Of a stretch of 64,000 bases of DNA, positions 18,444-28,540 are shown piece by piece. Position 1 is the stretch's first letter, and every line of letters starts with the position of its first letter. Below the pieces are notes generated by a model, which was given only the letters and a program-made list of their open reading frames with translations, did no database searches and had not been told where the DNA came from. This DNA comes from Ferrimicrobium sp. Its GTDB lineage: Bacteria > Actinomycetota > Acidimicrobiia > Acidimicrobiales > Acidimicrobiaceae. Location: contig NZ_DAHXOI010000006.1 in assembly GCF_027364955.1 (NCBI RefSeq), forward strand, positions 118,370 through 182,369, written 5' to 3'. Made by a program: the position numbers and the translations under genes.

Positions 18444-18929
18444 TTAGGAGCGGTGATCTGCGAGCGGACCTTTGACCGAATCGATTGCCTCAATCGTCCT
18501 CGTGATCATCGTGGCGAAGTGTGCAAGTTCTGAGGTATCCCAATCCTGGTAGATACGGTGCATGAAGTCGGTTGAGTCATGGCGTGCCTGATCGAGAACT
18601 TTCTGGCCCTGGGGGCTAATGGATAGGAGGGTCGAACGTCGATCATTTGGGTCCGTGGCTTTTTCAACGAGCTTGGCAGCCTCGAGGAGCGAGGTCTGAC
18701 GACTGGCGTTAGGCAGGTCAAGTTTGAGTGACTCTGCAAGACTGGTTAATCGAGACCCCGGGTGGTCGGCAAGGGCTGCCAGTATGGTGAGCGCAGTGAG
18801 GTCAAGACCCTGATAGAGGTCGTGAGCCAACTGTGACGAGTGCCGACGGCTCCAACGAATCATCGAACGCAGACCCTCCTCAATCTCCTCAAGGTAAGCG
18901 TCGCGATCTGGCCTATCGCTCTGGTTCAT
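18444..18929 (-). CDS. MarR-family transcriptional regulator
   Basis: A 161-residue winged-helix protein. The recognition region SLAESLKLDLPNASRQTSLLEAAKLVEK (residues about 63-90, read in parts) and the wing DPNDRRSTLLSISPQG near 93-108 are the standard MarR pattern, framed by long helices for dimerisation. MarR proteins are dimeric repressors released by small ligands. The gene converges on the MFS transporter and is divergent from the unknown gene at 19042, 112 bases away, so it could control that gene and itself. The ligand is unknown. Confidence 0.9.
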   Translation of the reverse strand: MNQSDRPDRDAYLEEIEEGLRSMIRWSRRHSSQLAHDLYQGLDLTALTILAALADHPGSRLTSLAESLKLDLPNASRQTSLLEAAKLVEKATDPNDRRSTLLSISPQGQKVLDQARHDSTDFMHRIYQDWDTSELAHFATMITRTIEAIDSVKGPLADHRS

Positions 18930-19041
18930 CTCAATGCTCCTGTTGCCGTGGATACATCGATCATGCTACAGGTGTTGTGGGAACCTAGTAATGTTGCCAT
19001 TGTGAGGTTATGTTTCGCAGAGAGGTGACGATATAACCGCT

Positions 19042-19809
19042 ATGTATCCGAAACAGGAACAGTGTCAGACGACCACAGAGCGCGCCGCTTTCTGGGAGGT
19101 CCTGGAGCGGACAGCGGCGCTTGCAGAACCGAAGCAGGAAGTCAAGCTTCCAGAGTTGGTCGACCTCGTTCCCGATGTGTCCCCTTCTGGTCCCGGTGAT
19201 ACGCGAGTGGTCGAGAGCGACTCGCAGCTTCCTCGGGAAGTCTATGAACATATTCGCGGCTTACTTGGGGATGTCGAGGCTACCGAAGTACCGGTGTCGG
19301 TTCATGGGGTCGAAGGTGTTATCGAGAAGGATCTGGCCATCAACGAGGCGACCGCGGCCGAGGATGGCGGAGTTACCAACTCCTCGACCGTCGAGAGCGA
19401 GCTGGAGCAGGGTCAGGTCCAACAGGACCCTCTCCAACAGCAGTCAGTCCAACAGCTCCAGGTCCAACGAGCACAGGCTGAGCAACGCGAGCATCATGTC
19501 GCTACGGTGACCGGCCCGACGCATGTTGAGCCAGGTCCTACGGGTTCATCGTTGGAGGCAGTGGAACCCGTTGCTACCCAACCAATCTCTGGAGGTCTAG
19601 GTCCAATGTATGAGTTCGGCGCCCATGCCGCGGTGATACCGGGGACCGAGGAGTTCATGAGCTCATTGGCGCGCAAGAACAGAGCCTTTGAGCATACAGG
19701 CGAGATCGATACTGATCTGGATCGAGCGGCGGACAAACTTGGCTGGAACAGGACTGACGACGATGTCGTCGCAAAGCGAAAGATCTTTAAGAAGAAAAAG
19801 CGGTTCTAG
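19042..19809 (+). CDS. Hypothetical low-complexity protein with basic C-terminus
   Basis: A 255-residue hydrophilic protein with no transmembrane segment and no domain that I recognise. The N-terminal half is acidic. A glutamine-rich tract (about residues 125-155, for example QQDPLQQQSVQQLQVQ) lies in the middle, followed by a Pro/Gly/Thr-rich linker. A more ordered C-terminal part (EFMSSLARKNRAFEHTGEID near 205) ends in the strongly basic KRKIFKKKKRF. The gene has GAGAGG upstream of its ATG. The basic tail could bind nucleic acid, membrane phosphate or a partner protein; this is guesswork. Confidence 0.65.
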   Translation: MYPKQEQCQTTTERAAFWEVLERTAALAEPKQEVKLPELVDLVPDVSPSGPGDTRVVESDSQLPREVYEHIRGLLGDVEATEVPVSVHGVEGVIEKDLAINEATAAEDGGVTNSSTVESELEQGQVQQDPLQQQSVQQLQVQRAQAEQREHHVATVTGPTHVEPGPTGSSLEAVEPVATQPISGGLGPMYEFGAHAAVIPGTEEFMSSLARKNRAFEHTGEIDTDLDRAADKLGWNRTDDDVVAKRKIFKKKKRF

Positions 19810-19867
19810 ACCGAAACGGTAGCAGGAACGCGGCGTTCCACTAACATCGCACTCTACGCCTCATGCC

Positions 19868-20122
19868 CTACTCTTCATCGATGTCCCAGGTGACGTAGAT
19901 CCCTTCGCGTTCTGCGTCGCGCATCACACGCTCGCGATTCCGTCGAAACTGCGGATCGTGGGGGGGTAACATCATGAGTCGAGCGCTGACCCGTTGGGTG
20001 AACTCGTCGACGACCGTGCGATCACCGGAGAGCCAGCGCACCTCCCAATGTGGTGCAACCGGTCCCAGGTAGGCAATTCTGATCCTGGCGCGAATTTCAA
20101 CTGGCTGTTCCGTCTCACTCAT
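19868..20122 (-). CDS. Small hypothetical protein divergent from whiB
   Basis: An 84-residue acidic protein starting at ATG 20122 (MSETEQPVEIRARIRIAYLG). The reading frame continues upstream to 20206, but the extra residues are unlikely to be coding. It has a likely beta-rich start (EIRARIRIAYLGPVAPHWEVRW) and a charged helical end with FRRNRERVMRDAEREG. No known family is recognised. It lies head-to-head with whiB across a short region containing an inverted repeat. Confidence 0.6.
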   Translation of the reverse strand: MSETEQPVEIRARIRIAYLGPVAPHWEVRWLSGDRTVVDEFTQRVSARLMMLPPHDPQFRRNRERVMRDAEREGIYVTWDIDEE

Positions 20123-20180
20123 CTCTAGCAGCCTACCCTGTCGTTGCCCCCATGCACGGCGTTGCAGCTTAGCACGAGGT

Positions 20181-20198
20181 GTCATCCAAAAGGATGAC
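20181..20198. promoter_or_regulatory. Inverted repeat between divergent genes upstream of whiB
   Basis: GTCATCC and GGATGAC form a perfect 7-bp inverted repeat around AAAA. It lies between the 84-residue minus-strand gene and whiB, about 80 bases before the whiB start. It is a plausible operator for a dimeric regulator, or a short transcript hairpin. Confidence 0.4.
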
Positions 20199-20278
20199 GC
20201 AGTCAAGCGCTGGCTGGCAAATGTTACTCTGCGGTAATATTGTTGTTGTCAATGGATTACTCAAAGGGGGAGGGAACC

Positions 20279-20542
20279 TTGGCAACTGACGAAGCTGATG
20301 AGATCGTGTGGGTGAGCGAGCCGTGGATGGCGGCTGGAGCCTGCAGGGGGTTGGACCCTGCGATCTTTTTCCCGTCCGATGGCTCAGGAGTGATTGGTGC
20401 ACGCAAGATCTGCGTGACGTGTGCGGTGATCGACGATTGCTTGGCATATGCCCTGAAGTATCGCATTGAGCATGGAGTGTGGGGAGGTTCATCGGAACGC
20501 GAGCGTAAGCGGTTGCAGCGTTCGCAGCTTATCCATCGGTAA
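20279..20542 (+). CDS. WhiB-family iron-sulfur regulator
   Basis: An 87-residue WhiB-like protein, a [4Fe-4S] transcription factor family restricted to Actinobacteria and their phages. Four cysteines are present: one in GACRGLDP, two as CVTC, and one in DDCLAYAL. They are followed by the G-V-W-G-G turn and a basic segment SERERKRLQR that binds DNA. The start is taken at TTG 20279, which has GGGAGGG directly upstream and gives the usual WhiB length; the frame is open back to 20240. Wbl proteins usually act with the sigma factor and sense oxidation or nitric oxide. The exact subclass cannot be assigned. Confidence 0.93.
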   Translation: MATDEADEIVWVSEPWMAAGACRGLDPAIFFPSDGSGVIGARKICVTCAVIDDCLAYALKYRIEHGVWGGSSERERKRLQRSQLIHR

Positions 20543-20672
20543 CGCGTCGTCAGAAGGGCTCGCTGTTCGTGGATAGGCGTGGCTTCGAAGGGTCCTCCAA
20601 TGGTGGGGGCTGTTTGCCGTAGCTGTATCGTGGCCTGAGCCCGTTCAGCATCAGACGGCTAACATCGTTTAG

Positions 20673-21479
20673 GTGCTCGAATGTGTCGTAAATGTGTCCC
20701 AAGGTCGTGACCAGGGCGTCATCGACGAACTTGCGTCGAGTGGTGGCCGGTCGTTGCTTGACGTACACTCAGACGCGGACTATGACCGATCGGTGCTCAC
20801 GTTGGCAGGACCGGATCTCCTCATTGATGTGGCTCGCCTCGCCCGTCGTACACTCGAACTCATCGATTTTCGTGGCTACCGCGGGGTCCATCCAGCGCTC
20901 GGAGCCCTGGACGTAGTACCCTTTGTGCCCCTCGGCGACATGACCCGCGAGATCGCTTTGCATCATCGCGATCAATTTGGGGCGTGGTTGGCGGAGGAGT
21001 TTGGCCTGCCGGTCTTCATCTACGGTGATGAGGCCTCGCTTCCCGAGGTTCGCAAGGGTGCCTTCACGACGGTATCGCCGACCTATGGTAACCGCTGGCC
21101 GGAACCGATCATGGGGGCGACGTGTGTGGGGGCTCGGGATCTTCTTGTGGCCCTGAACGTCAATCTAGATTGTTCCTTCGAACGCGCCCGCTACGTAGCG
21201 CGCACCCTGCGATCCACGAACCTTCGGACACTCGCACTGCTCGCTGGCGATCGGGTGCAAGTCTCGATGAACCTGATCGATCCGCTTGTCGTTACCCCTC
21301 TGATGGCGGTAGCCAAGGTGGCAGCGATGGAGCCGGTACGCTCCGTGGAGCTAGTCGGTCTCCTCCCTGAGGTCGTGGTGTTGGGTCACGAGCCTGCATA
21401 CGAGGCGCTTGGAATCGAACCAACGGCGACGATCGAGAATCGGCTACGTCGACAGATTGCGCATCCCGGACCAAAGTAG
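20673..21479 (+). CDS. Formiminotransferase-domain protein (glutamate formiminotransferase-like)
   Basis: A 268-residue single-domain relative of the FTCD N-terminal half, which moves a formimino (or formyl) group from formiminoglutamate to tetrahydrofolate. Diagnostic pieces are CVVNVSQGRD at the N-terminus, DYDRSVLTLAG near residue 36, RGVHPALGALDVVPFVPLGD near 70-88, and VSMNLIDP near 190. The cyclodeaminase half is absent, as in many bacterial members. No histidine-degradation gene is nearby, so the donor is uncertain. Translation starts at GTG 20673. The 3' end overlaps the convergent TetR gene by 36 bases. Confidence 0.88.
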   Translation: MLECVVNVSQGRDQGVIDELASSGGRSLLDVHSDADYDRSVLTLAGPDLLIDVARLARRTLELIDFRGYRGVHPALGALDVVPFVPLGDMTREIALHHRDQFGAWLAEEFGLPVFIYGDEASLPEVRKGAFTTVSPTYGNRWPEPIMGATCVGARDLLVALNVNLDCSFERARYVARTLRSTNLRTLALLAGDRVQVSMNLIDPLVVTPLMAVAKVAAMEPVRSVELVGLLPEVVVLGHEPAYEALGIEPTATIENRLRRQIAHPGPK

Positions 21480-22064
21480 TTCGGTGGTCTGCGCTGCCCG
21501 TTTTGTAGCAAGACGAGCGCGGAAGCGCTCGCTCTCATGGTGATCGATATCGAGCAGGTAGGAGCGTGCAGCCCCCTGCGCCAATCCGATGAGTGCAAAC
21601 GAGACGAACGCACGGTAGGTGTCATCTTCGACGCCACTGACCCTGCTGGCAACCAGTTCGGCGATGGTCAGTTGTATCTCATCGATCACGCGTTGAAACT
21701 CAACATCTTGTTGACCTCGACCGTCGAAGATGAGAAGGTAGGCCAGTCGATGGTGCTGTACGAATTGGAAAAACGCATCAACGCCAGCCCGCAAGCGCTC
21801 GTGTGGTGGTTCTACGGTCGCGGTCGCGGTCGCAATCGCGGAGGTGAGCCGGTCACCGACCTCTCTCAGGAGCTCAAGGTAGAGGCTCCGCTTTGAGTGG
21901 AAGTGGCGGTAGATGATCGGTTTTGTCACCGACGCACCGGCGGCGATCTCGTCCATGGAGGCGGCATCGAAACCGTGAATGGCAAACTGCTCGATGGCCG
22001 CCGTGATGATGACCTCGCGGCGATCGGCTGCCGAGAGCCTTGCTGTACGAGTTGACGATGGCAT
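21444..22064 (-). CDS. TetR-family transcriptional regulator
   Basis: A 206-residue TetR repressor. The DNA-binding domain is clear: AAIEQFAIHGFDAASMDEIAAGASVTKPIIYRHFHSKRSLY (read in parts, residues about 20-62), with the recognition helix in VTKPIIYRHF. The ligand-binding C-terminal domain contains a hydrophobic dimer face. The gene is divergent from the enoyl-CoA hydratase at 22112 with only 47 bases between starts. It is therefore a good candidate regulator of that gene and perhaps of acyl-CoA metabolism, as for many FadR/TetR-type repressors. Confidence 0.92.
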   Translation of the reverse strand: MPSSTRTARLSAADRREVIITAAIEQFAIHGFDAASMDEIAAGASVTKPIIYRHFHSKRSLYLELLREVGDRLTSAIATATATVEPPHERLRAGVDAFFQFVQHHRLAYLLIFDGRGQQDVEFQRVIDEIQLTIAELVASRVSGVEDDTYRAFVSFALIGLAQGAARSYLLDIDHHESERFRARLATKRAAQTTELLWSGMRNLST

Positions 22065-22111
22065 GACAGATTTGGTCTCCGAAGAAGGTAGAGGGCTAGC
22101 ATCTACGATAT

Positions 22112-23874
<1,763 letters not shown>

Positions 23875-23883
23875 GGTGAGCGT

Positions 23884-24552
23884 GTGACGGATTCGTCGAC
23901 GGGTCGTTTAGTTGCTCGCCTCCGAGAGGTGACCGTGTTGCTTGATAGGTTCCCCGCTCTTGTCCGTTGTGACTTCGACGCCTATGAGGGCGAGGTGGTC
24001 TTTGTACAGGGGCCGAATGGATCGGGCAAGACGACGTTGTTGCGCTTACTCGGCGGGTTGGTCGAGGCGATGAGTGGTACCGTTTTCGTTTTTGGCCGTG
24101 ATCCCAAGACGGAGGCGCGTGCCATTCGGCGCGAAGTGAGCTACCTCGCTCATGCGTACCAGATGTATGAAGAGCTCTCCGGACGCGAAAATCTGGAGTT
24201 CTTTGCGATCGCTGCGGGTTGCGATCTCGAGGGTGCAATGGAGTGGGCATACCGTCTTGGACTCATCGCGCGGGATCTCAATGCGCGATTCCGGGTACTC
24301 TCGGCTGGCCAACGCAAGAAGATCTCCGCCGCGATCGCCCTATCGCGCCGCACTGAACTCCTTCTCATCGACGAGCCGCATGCGCTTCTCGATCAGGCCA
24401 CCAAGGCGACTCTTGACCAGGGGTTGACCGCGTTGGCGAAGGAGGGAAAGACGATCATTGTTGCCTCGCACGAGCTCGACCGCATCTCTCGTTTGGCCAC
24501 ACGAACGTATCGGATGTCTAACGGTGCAGCCACGCTTATTGCAGGTGCCTGA
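23884..24552 (+). CDS. ccmA: Cytochrome c maturation ABC exporter ATP-binding protein CcmA
   Basis: ATPase of the CcmABCD complex that releases holo-CcmE from CcmC during System I cytochrome c maturation. The 222-residue protein has Walker A GPNGSGKTT near residue 42, the signature LSAGQRKK near 140, and Walker B LLLIDEPHALLD near 160, followed by VASHEL with the H-loop. LSAGQ is the form usual for CcmA. Start is GTG 23884 behind GAGGTGAG. The stop overlaps the ccmB ATG (TGATG). Confidence 0.92.
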   Translation: MTDSSTGRLVARLREVTVLLDRFPALVRCDFDAYEGEVVFVQGPNGSGKTTLLRLLGGLVEAMSGTVFVFGRDPKTEARAIRREVSYLAHAYQMYEELSGRENLEFFAIAAGCDLEGAMEWAYRLGLIARDLNARFRVLSAGQRKKISAAIALSRRTELLLIDEPHALLDQATKATLDQGLTALAKEGKTIIVASHELDRISRLATRTYRMSNGAATLIAGA

Positions 24553-25211
24553 TGTGGCGAACGGCATATGCGATGGCGAAGAAGGACCTTCGATTGGAGT
24601 GGCGAGCACGCGTGTTGCTCAATCAAGTCCTGCCGTTCGTCTTTGTCGTGATCGTCCTTTTCGCCTTCGGCTTTGACGCTAAGGTCGAGATTCTTACCCA
24701 GGTGACACCCGGCCTGTTCTGGGTCACGACTTTTTTTGCGTTGGAGTTGGCGGTGACGCGTGCCATGGGGATCGAGGGCGAGAATCAGGCACAAGTGGGC
24801 CTGGTGATGATGGGTGTCAATCCGCGGGGAATCTTCCTCGGTAAAGTCGCTGCTATTGTCCTCGAGATTTTGCTGCTCGAAGTCGTCTTGAGCGCCGGTA
24901 TCGCAGTGTTGTTCAATGCTCCGCTCCACGAGGTGGCATTGCTCGCTGGTAGTGCCTTTCTCGCCGACATCGGCGTCGCAACGGTGGGGATTGTATTGGC
25001 GGGTGTGACTGAGGGGCTTGGCGGGAGTCTGCTGCCGTTGCTGCTCTTCCCGGTGGTCTCGCCGGTGTTGTTATCTGCGACCAAGGTGTGGCAGTATGGG
25101 TTAGACCAGTCGCCAGCCAAGGCGCTTCCTTGGAGTGAGCTGTTAATCGGGTTTTCACTTATTTATCTGGTTCTTGGCATTATGGTCTATGGTGTCGTTT
25201 TGGAGGGTTGA
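24552..25211 (+). CDS. ccmB: Heme exporter membrane subunit CcmB
   Basis: A 219-residue membrane protein with about six hydrophobic helices, the permease-like partner of CcmA. The start MWRTAYAMAKKDLRLEWRAR, then FFALELAVTRAMGIEGENQA near residue 58-78, and LPLLLFPVVSPVLLSATK near 160 follow the CcmB pattern. Its position between ccmA and ccmC, with one-base overlaps at both ends, is decisive. Part of a complex in the cytoplasmic membrane. Confidence 0.9.
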   Translation: MWRTAYAMAKKDLRLEWRARVLLNQVLPFVFVVIVLFAFGFDAKVEILTQVTPGLFWVTTFFALELAVTRAMGIEGENQAQVGLVMMGVNPRGIFLGKVAAIVLEILLLEVVLSAGIAVLFNAPLHEVALLAGSAFLADIGVATVGIVLAGVTEGLGGSLLPLLLFPVVSPVLLSATKVWQYGLDQSPAKALPWSELLIGFSLIYLVLGIMVYGVVLEG

Positions 25212-25939
25212 TGAGTACGAATGCAAAGTTGAAGCGGGGCATTGGTATTGTCGCGCTGGTCATGATCGCATTAACGTTTTGGCTGGGGTTGTATGTCACT
25301 CCGCCAGCAGAGGTGATGGGCAATCTGGTCAGGATGCTCTACATCCATCCTCCGATGGCATGGATTGCCTACCTCGCCTACGGGATCACGACGGCGGCGA
25401 GCTTGCTGTACCTTTGGAAGCGAACACGTCGGCGGGAGTGGGATCTGATCGCCGCCGCCTCCGCTGAGGCGGGTGTCTTCTTCACGGGTTTGACCATACT
25501 CACCGGATCCATCTGGGGACGTCCAGCGTGGGGTGTTTGGTGGACCTGGGATGCGCTGTTGACCTCCACAGCCGTTCTGTTCCTGTTGTACCTCGGTTAT
25601 CTAGCGCTCAGACAGGTCCCCATGTCCGAGACGAAGCGGGGAGTGCGCTCGGCTATTGCAGCGCTTGTGGCCTTTATCGACGTACCGATCGTGCATGAGT
25701 CGGTCTACTGGTGGAAGACACTTCATCAGACCCCCTCGGTCTTGAACCCGAGTATGAATGTTGAGGTGCATGGTTCCATGGCGTGGACGCTGTTGCTCGG
25801 CTTTCTCGCCTTCACGCTTGCCTACGTGTGGATGGTTTGGACGCGTTTTGAGACAGCGAAGCGTCAAGCGCAACTCGCTGACCTTGAGGTGGAACAGGCT
25901 ATTCGTGAGCGCCTTGCCGTCGAAGAGGTGAGGATATGA
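25211..25939 (+). CDS. ccmC: Heme-handling protein CcmC
   Basis: A 242-residue membrane protein of the HHP family that attaches heme to CcmE. The tryptophan-rich periplasmic loop is present as WGRPAWGVWWTWDALLT near residues 98-114, flanked by His residues (YIHPP near 44, IVHESVYWW near 160) that would hold heme. The start is ATG 25211, preceded by GGAGG. Its stop overlaps the ccmD ATG as ATGA. Confidence 0.94.
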   Translation: MSTNAKLKRGIGIVALVMIALTFWLGLYVTPPAEVMGNLVRMLYIHPPMAWIAYLAYGITTAASLLYLWKRTRRREWDLIAAASAEAGVFFTGLTILTGSIWGRPAWGVWWTWDALLTSTAVLFLLYLGYLALRQVPMSETKRGVRSAIAALVAFIDVPIVHESVYWWKTLHQTPSVLNPSMNVEVHGSMAWTLLLGFLAFTLAYVWMVWTRFETAKRQAQLADLEVEQAIRERLAVEEVRI

Positions 25940-26094
25940 ACCCCTATGTCGAGGCTGGTTACACCGCGGTCACCTGTTCGCTTGGCGGTTATGCGCTTTA
26001 CCTGGGCCTTAGGTCACGTCAGGTAAAACTTCGCTTAGCACAGCTCAAAGCCAGTGAGTTGCACGCGAGTACGCCGATGGAGGACGTTGAATGA
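25936..26094 (+). CDS. ccmD: Short CcmD-like membrane protein
   Basis: A 52-residue frame that starts in the ccmC stop (ATGA) and ends in the ccmE start (ATGA). It has a single hydrophobic helix at about residues 8-26 (YTAVTCSLGGYALYLGLR) followed by a basic then mixed C-terminal tail. This topology, size and place match CcmD, which stabilises CcmC-CcmE interaction. The sequence is too short for certainty, but the unbroken coupling of the operon makes it a real gene. Confidence 0.82.
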   Translation: MNPYVEAGYTAVTCSLGGYALYLGLRSRQVKLRLAQLKASELHASTPMEDVE

Positions 26095-26567
26095 CCTTAG
26101 CGGATGAGGACTTTTCCCAGTGGAAGACGGTTGATGGTCCAGGACGATCCCGAGCCAAGCTGATACGATCCTTGGTGGTGTTGGCCGTGATTTTGGTGGC
26201 GTTGGGTTTTGTACTCTTCAAGGGTGCCACGAACTCTCTTGAGTACTTTCTTACGGTACAGCAGGCGAATGCTGCGCGGGCCAAACTTGGCGATCAAAGT
26301 TTTCGCATGGAGGGTGTCGTGGTGCCAGGCTCAGTCGATCCAACTCCTGCCGGGGTGGATTTTACGATTCGCTACAATCACGCCGAGGACCGCGTGACGG
26401 AGATCGGTAATCCACCAGAGCTCTTTCAGCCCAGTATCCCGGTGGTGATCCAGGGTCATTTCCAAGGGAACGTCTTCGTCTCAAGCCTGATCGAGGTCAA
26501 GCACAGCTCGAACTACGTGGCGGAACACCCGACTCGCATCAAGGACGCAGGGGGGACGCAGGGCTGA
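26091..26567 (+). CDS. ccmE: Cytochrome c maturation heme chaperone CcmE
   Basis: Carries heme covalently to the CcmF assembly site. The 158-residue protein has one N-terminal membrane anchor (about residues 26-44, LIRSLVVLAVILVALGFVLF) and an OB-fold periplasmic domain with FRMEGVVVPGSV near 71 and VVIQGHFQGNVFVSS near 118. The heme-attaching motif is His138-SSN-Tyr142 (KHSSNY), the HxxxY form typical of most bacteria. The CxxxY variant is not present. Both ends overlap their neighbours. Confidence 0.95.
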   Translation: MTLADEDFSQWKTVDGPGRSRAKLIRSLVVLAVILVALGFVLFKGATNSLEYFLTVQQANAARAKLGDQSFRMEGVVVPGSVDPTPAGVDFTIRYNHAEDRVTEIGNPPELFQPSIPVVIQGHFQGNVFVSSLIEVKHSSNYVAEHPTRIKDAGGTQG

Positions 26568-28540
26568 TGTTTGATGCAGCACTCGGGTCCGCCGGACTCG
26601 TCCTCGCCTTCCTTTTTGGTCTGATCGGAACGCTCGCGTCCTTCTATGGCGCTTACCGACGAAACGACCGACTGATGTCGGGTTCTCGGACACTATTGCT
26701 GATTGGTTTTTTCGGAACAATCGTCTCCACAATCGCCATGGAGCAGGCACTCATCACCCATGACTTCTCGCTCGCCTATGTGGTCGCGAACAACTCGAAG
26801 GAGACGCCGCTGCTGTTCTCGATCACTGGTATGTGGTCGGCGTTGCAAGGATCCCTGTTGTTGTGGGCGATCGTGCAAGGGCTCTACATCGCGCTCCTTA
26901 CCTTCGCGATGCGGCATGAAACCGATCGGCGGACCGGCTCTGTTGCCCTCGGTATCCTCGGGGTGATCTTCACCTATTTCTCAGGGGTCCTGTTATTTGC
27001 GGCGAGTCCTTTCTTGACGACCGTTGGAGCGATTCCCGCTGATGGACGCGGACCGAACCCGCTGCTCCAGGACTATCCGCTTGTCGCGATCCATCCTCCG
27101 ATGCTCTACATGGGCTTCGTTGGCATGAGTGTCCCCTTCGCGCTGTTGTCGGCAGCGCTCATCACTGGCCGTCTCAACAACGATTGGATCCTTCGAGTTC
27201 GTAACTGGTCGCTCATCACCTGGGTCTTCTTGACAATCGGGATCGTCTTGGGGGCATGGTGGTCGTATCAGGTGCTCGGTTGGGGGGGGTATTGGGCTTG
27301 GGATCCAGTCGAGAACTCGGCGCTGTTGCCGTGGCTGTGTGGTCTCGCCTTCATCCACTCCGTCCTCATCGATCGGCGACGTAAACGGATGGGTATTGCG
27401 AGCTATGCGTTGGTGGCGGCCGCTTTTGCCCTCACCATCCTCGGCACCTACTTCACCAGATCCGGGGTGCTCCAATCGGTTCATGCGTTTTCGGACTCGA
27501 GTCTTGGCACGGTGCTCATCCTCTTCTTTGTGGTGATTGTGGTCTTTGAGATTGGGCTTTCGATCTTTGCGGCTGACCGACTGATGGGCCAGCCACGGTT
27601 TCCACTGCTTTCGCGACCCGGTTCGCTCCTGATCAACAACGCTATCTTTGGACTGTTGACGCTGATTATTTTGGCTGGCACGGTTTACCCACTCTTTGCT
27701 CATTATTTTCAGCATCAGACGGTCGACGTGGGTGCACCCTTTTTTAATGCTTTCGTGATACCCCTTTGCCTCGCGTTGCTTGCGGTGATGGCGATTGGTC
27801 CGTGGCTCAATTGGCGCAAGACCCCACCAGAGTTGGTAGGACAGCGTCTCTTCCTGCCCGGCGTGGCTGCTGTCGTTGTCCTCGCCATCTCTGCCTTCGC
27901 TGGTGTGACCGCCCTCGCGACACTCGGAGCCTATGCTTTGGCTACCTTTGTGATCGTGTCGTCGGTGGTGATTATCTATGGGAATCTTTCCCGTGCGTCG
28001 GGTCGGCGAATTTCCGCGATCGTATCGCGTTCCTCGGCGGGCATGTTGTCGCATATCGGGTTAGCGATCATCGCTATCGGCATGGCGTCTGCGACGACCT
28101 TTGGCCACCAGGGTTCCGTGAAGATGGTCCCGGGTCAGACCGTCCATGTCTACGGTCAGACGCTGACCTATGAGGGTGTTGAGACGGTCGTTACTCCCGC
28201 CAAGACCTCCTTCGAGGCCAATGTGATCGTCAACGGTGGGAAAACCTACCATCCAGCGATTACGCAGTTTGGAACCTACGCCAGTGCGGTAGGGACACCG
28301 GCGGTGAATGTCGGACTCACACGAGATGTCTACCTCACCATCGATGCAGCGCCCACCACCGACAAGGGTGCGATCACCTTGGGAATCGTCGTCCAGCCGT
28401 TGATCTTCTGGCTCTGGGCCGGCGCTGGGGTGATGGTGCTCGGTGGCTTACTCAGCGTTGTTGGCATTCGGGAGCAGAATCGGAGACGCCAGGAGGCAAC
28501 GTCATCCGCTGACGACCACCCGGTCGGGGTCACGGTGTGA
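26567..28540 (+). CDS. ccmF: Heme lyase subunit CcmF
   Basis: A 657-residue polytopic membrane protein with about 14-15 helices that ligates heme to apocytochrome c together with CcmH and CcmI. The WWD-type loop is WGGYWAWDPVENSALLPW near residues 240-257. Conserved His residues occur in the DYPLVAIHPPMLYMG stretch near 170 and in LFAHYFQHQTVDVG near 385. The large C-terminal periplasmic domain and final helices follow. It overlaps ccmE and the ccmG-like gene. Confidence 0.95.
   Translation: MFDAALGSAGLVLAFLFGLIGTLASFYGAYRRNDRLMSGSRTLLLIGFFGTIVSTIAMEQALITHDFSLAYVVANNSKETPLLFSITGMWSALQGSLLLWAIVQGLYIALLTFAMRHETDRRTGSVALGILGVIFTYFSGVLLFAASPFLTTVGAIPADGRGPNPLLQDYPLVAIHPPMLYMGFVGMSVPFALLSAALITGRLNNDWILRVRNWSLITWVFLTIGIVLGAWWSYQVLGWGGYWAWDPVENSALLPWLCGLAFIHSVLIDRRRKRMGIASYALVAAAFALTILGTYFTRSGVLQSVHAFSDSSLGTVLILFFVVIVVFEIGLSIFAADRLMGQPRFPLLSRPGSLLINNAIFGLLTLIILAGTVYPLFAHYFQHQTVDVGAPFFNAFVIPLCLALLAVMAIGPWLNWRKTPPELVGQRLFLPGVAAVVVLAISAFAGVTALATLGAYALATFVIVSSVVIIYGNLSRASGRRISAIVSRSSAGMLSHIGLAIIAIGMASATTFGHQGSVKMVPGQTVHVYGQTLTYEGVETVVTPAKTSFEANVIVNGGKTYHPAITQFGTYASAVGTPAVNVGLTRDVYLTIDAAPTTDKGAITLGIVVQPLIFWLWAGAGVMVLGGLLSVVGIREQNRRRQEATSSADDHPVGVTV

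Noticed and set aside
19380..19500. CAG/CAA-rich stretch as a repeat array
   Set aside because: It encodes the glutamine-rich segment with irregular units; there is no regular repeat or CRISPR structure.
26993..28054. Long minus-strand frame of 353 residues
   Set aside because: Antisense to ccmF with His/Arg/Glu-rich shadow composition; ccmF is certain.
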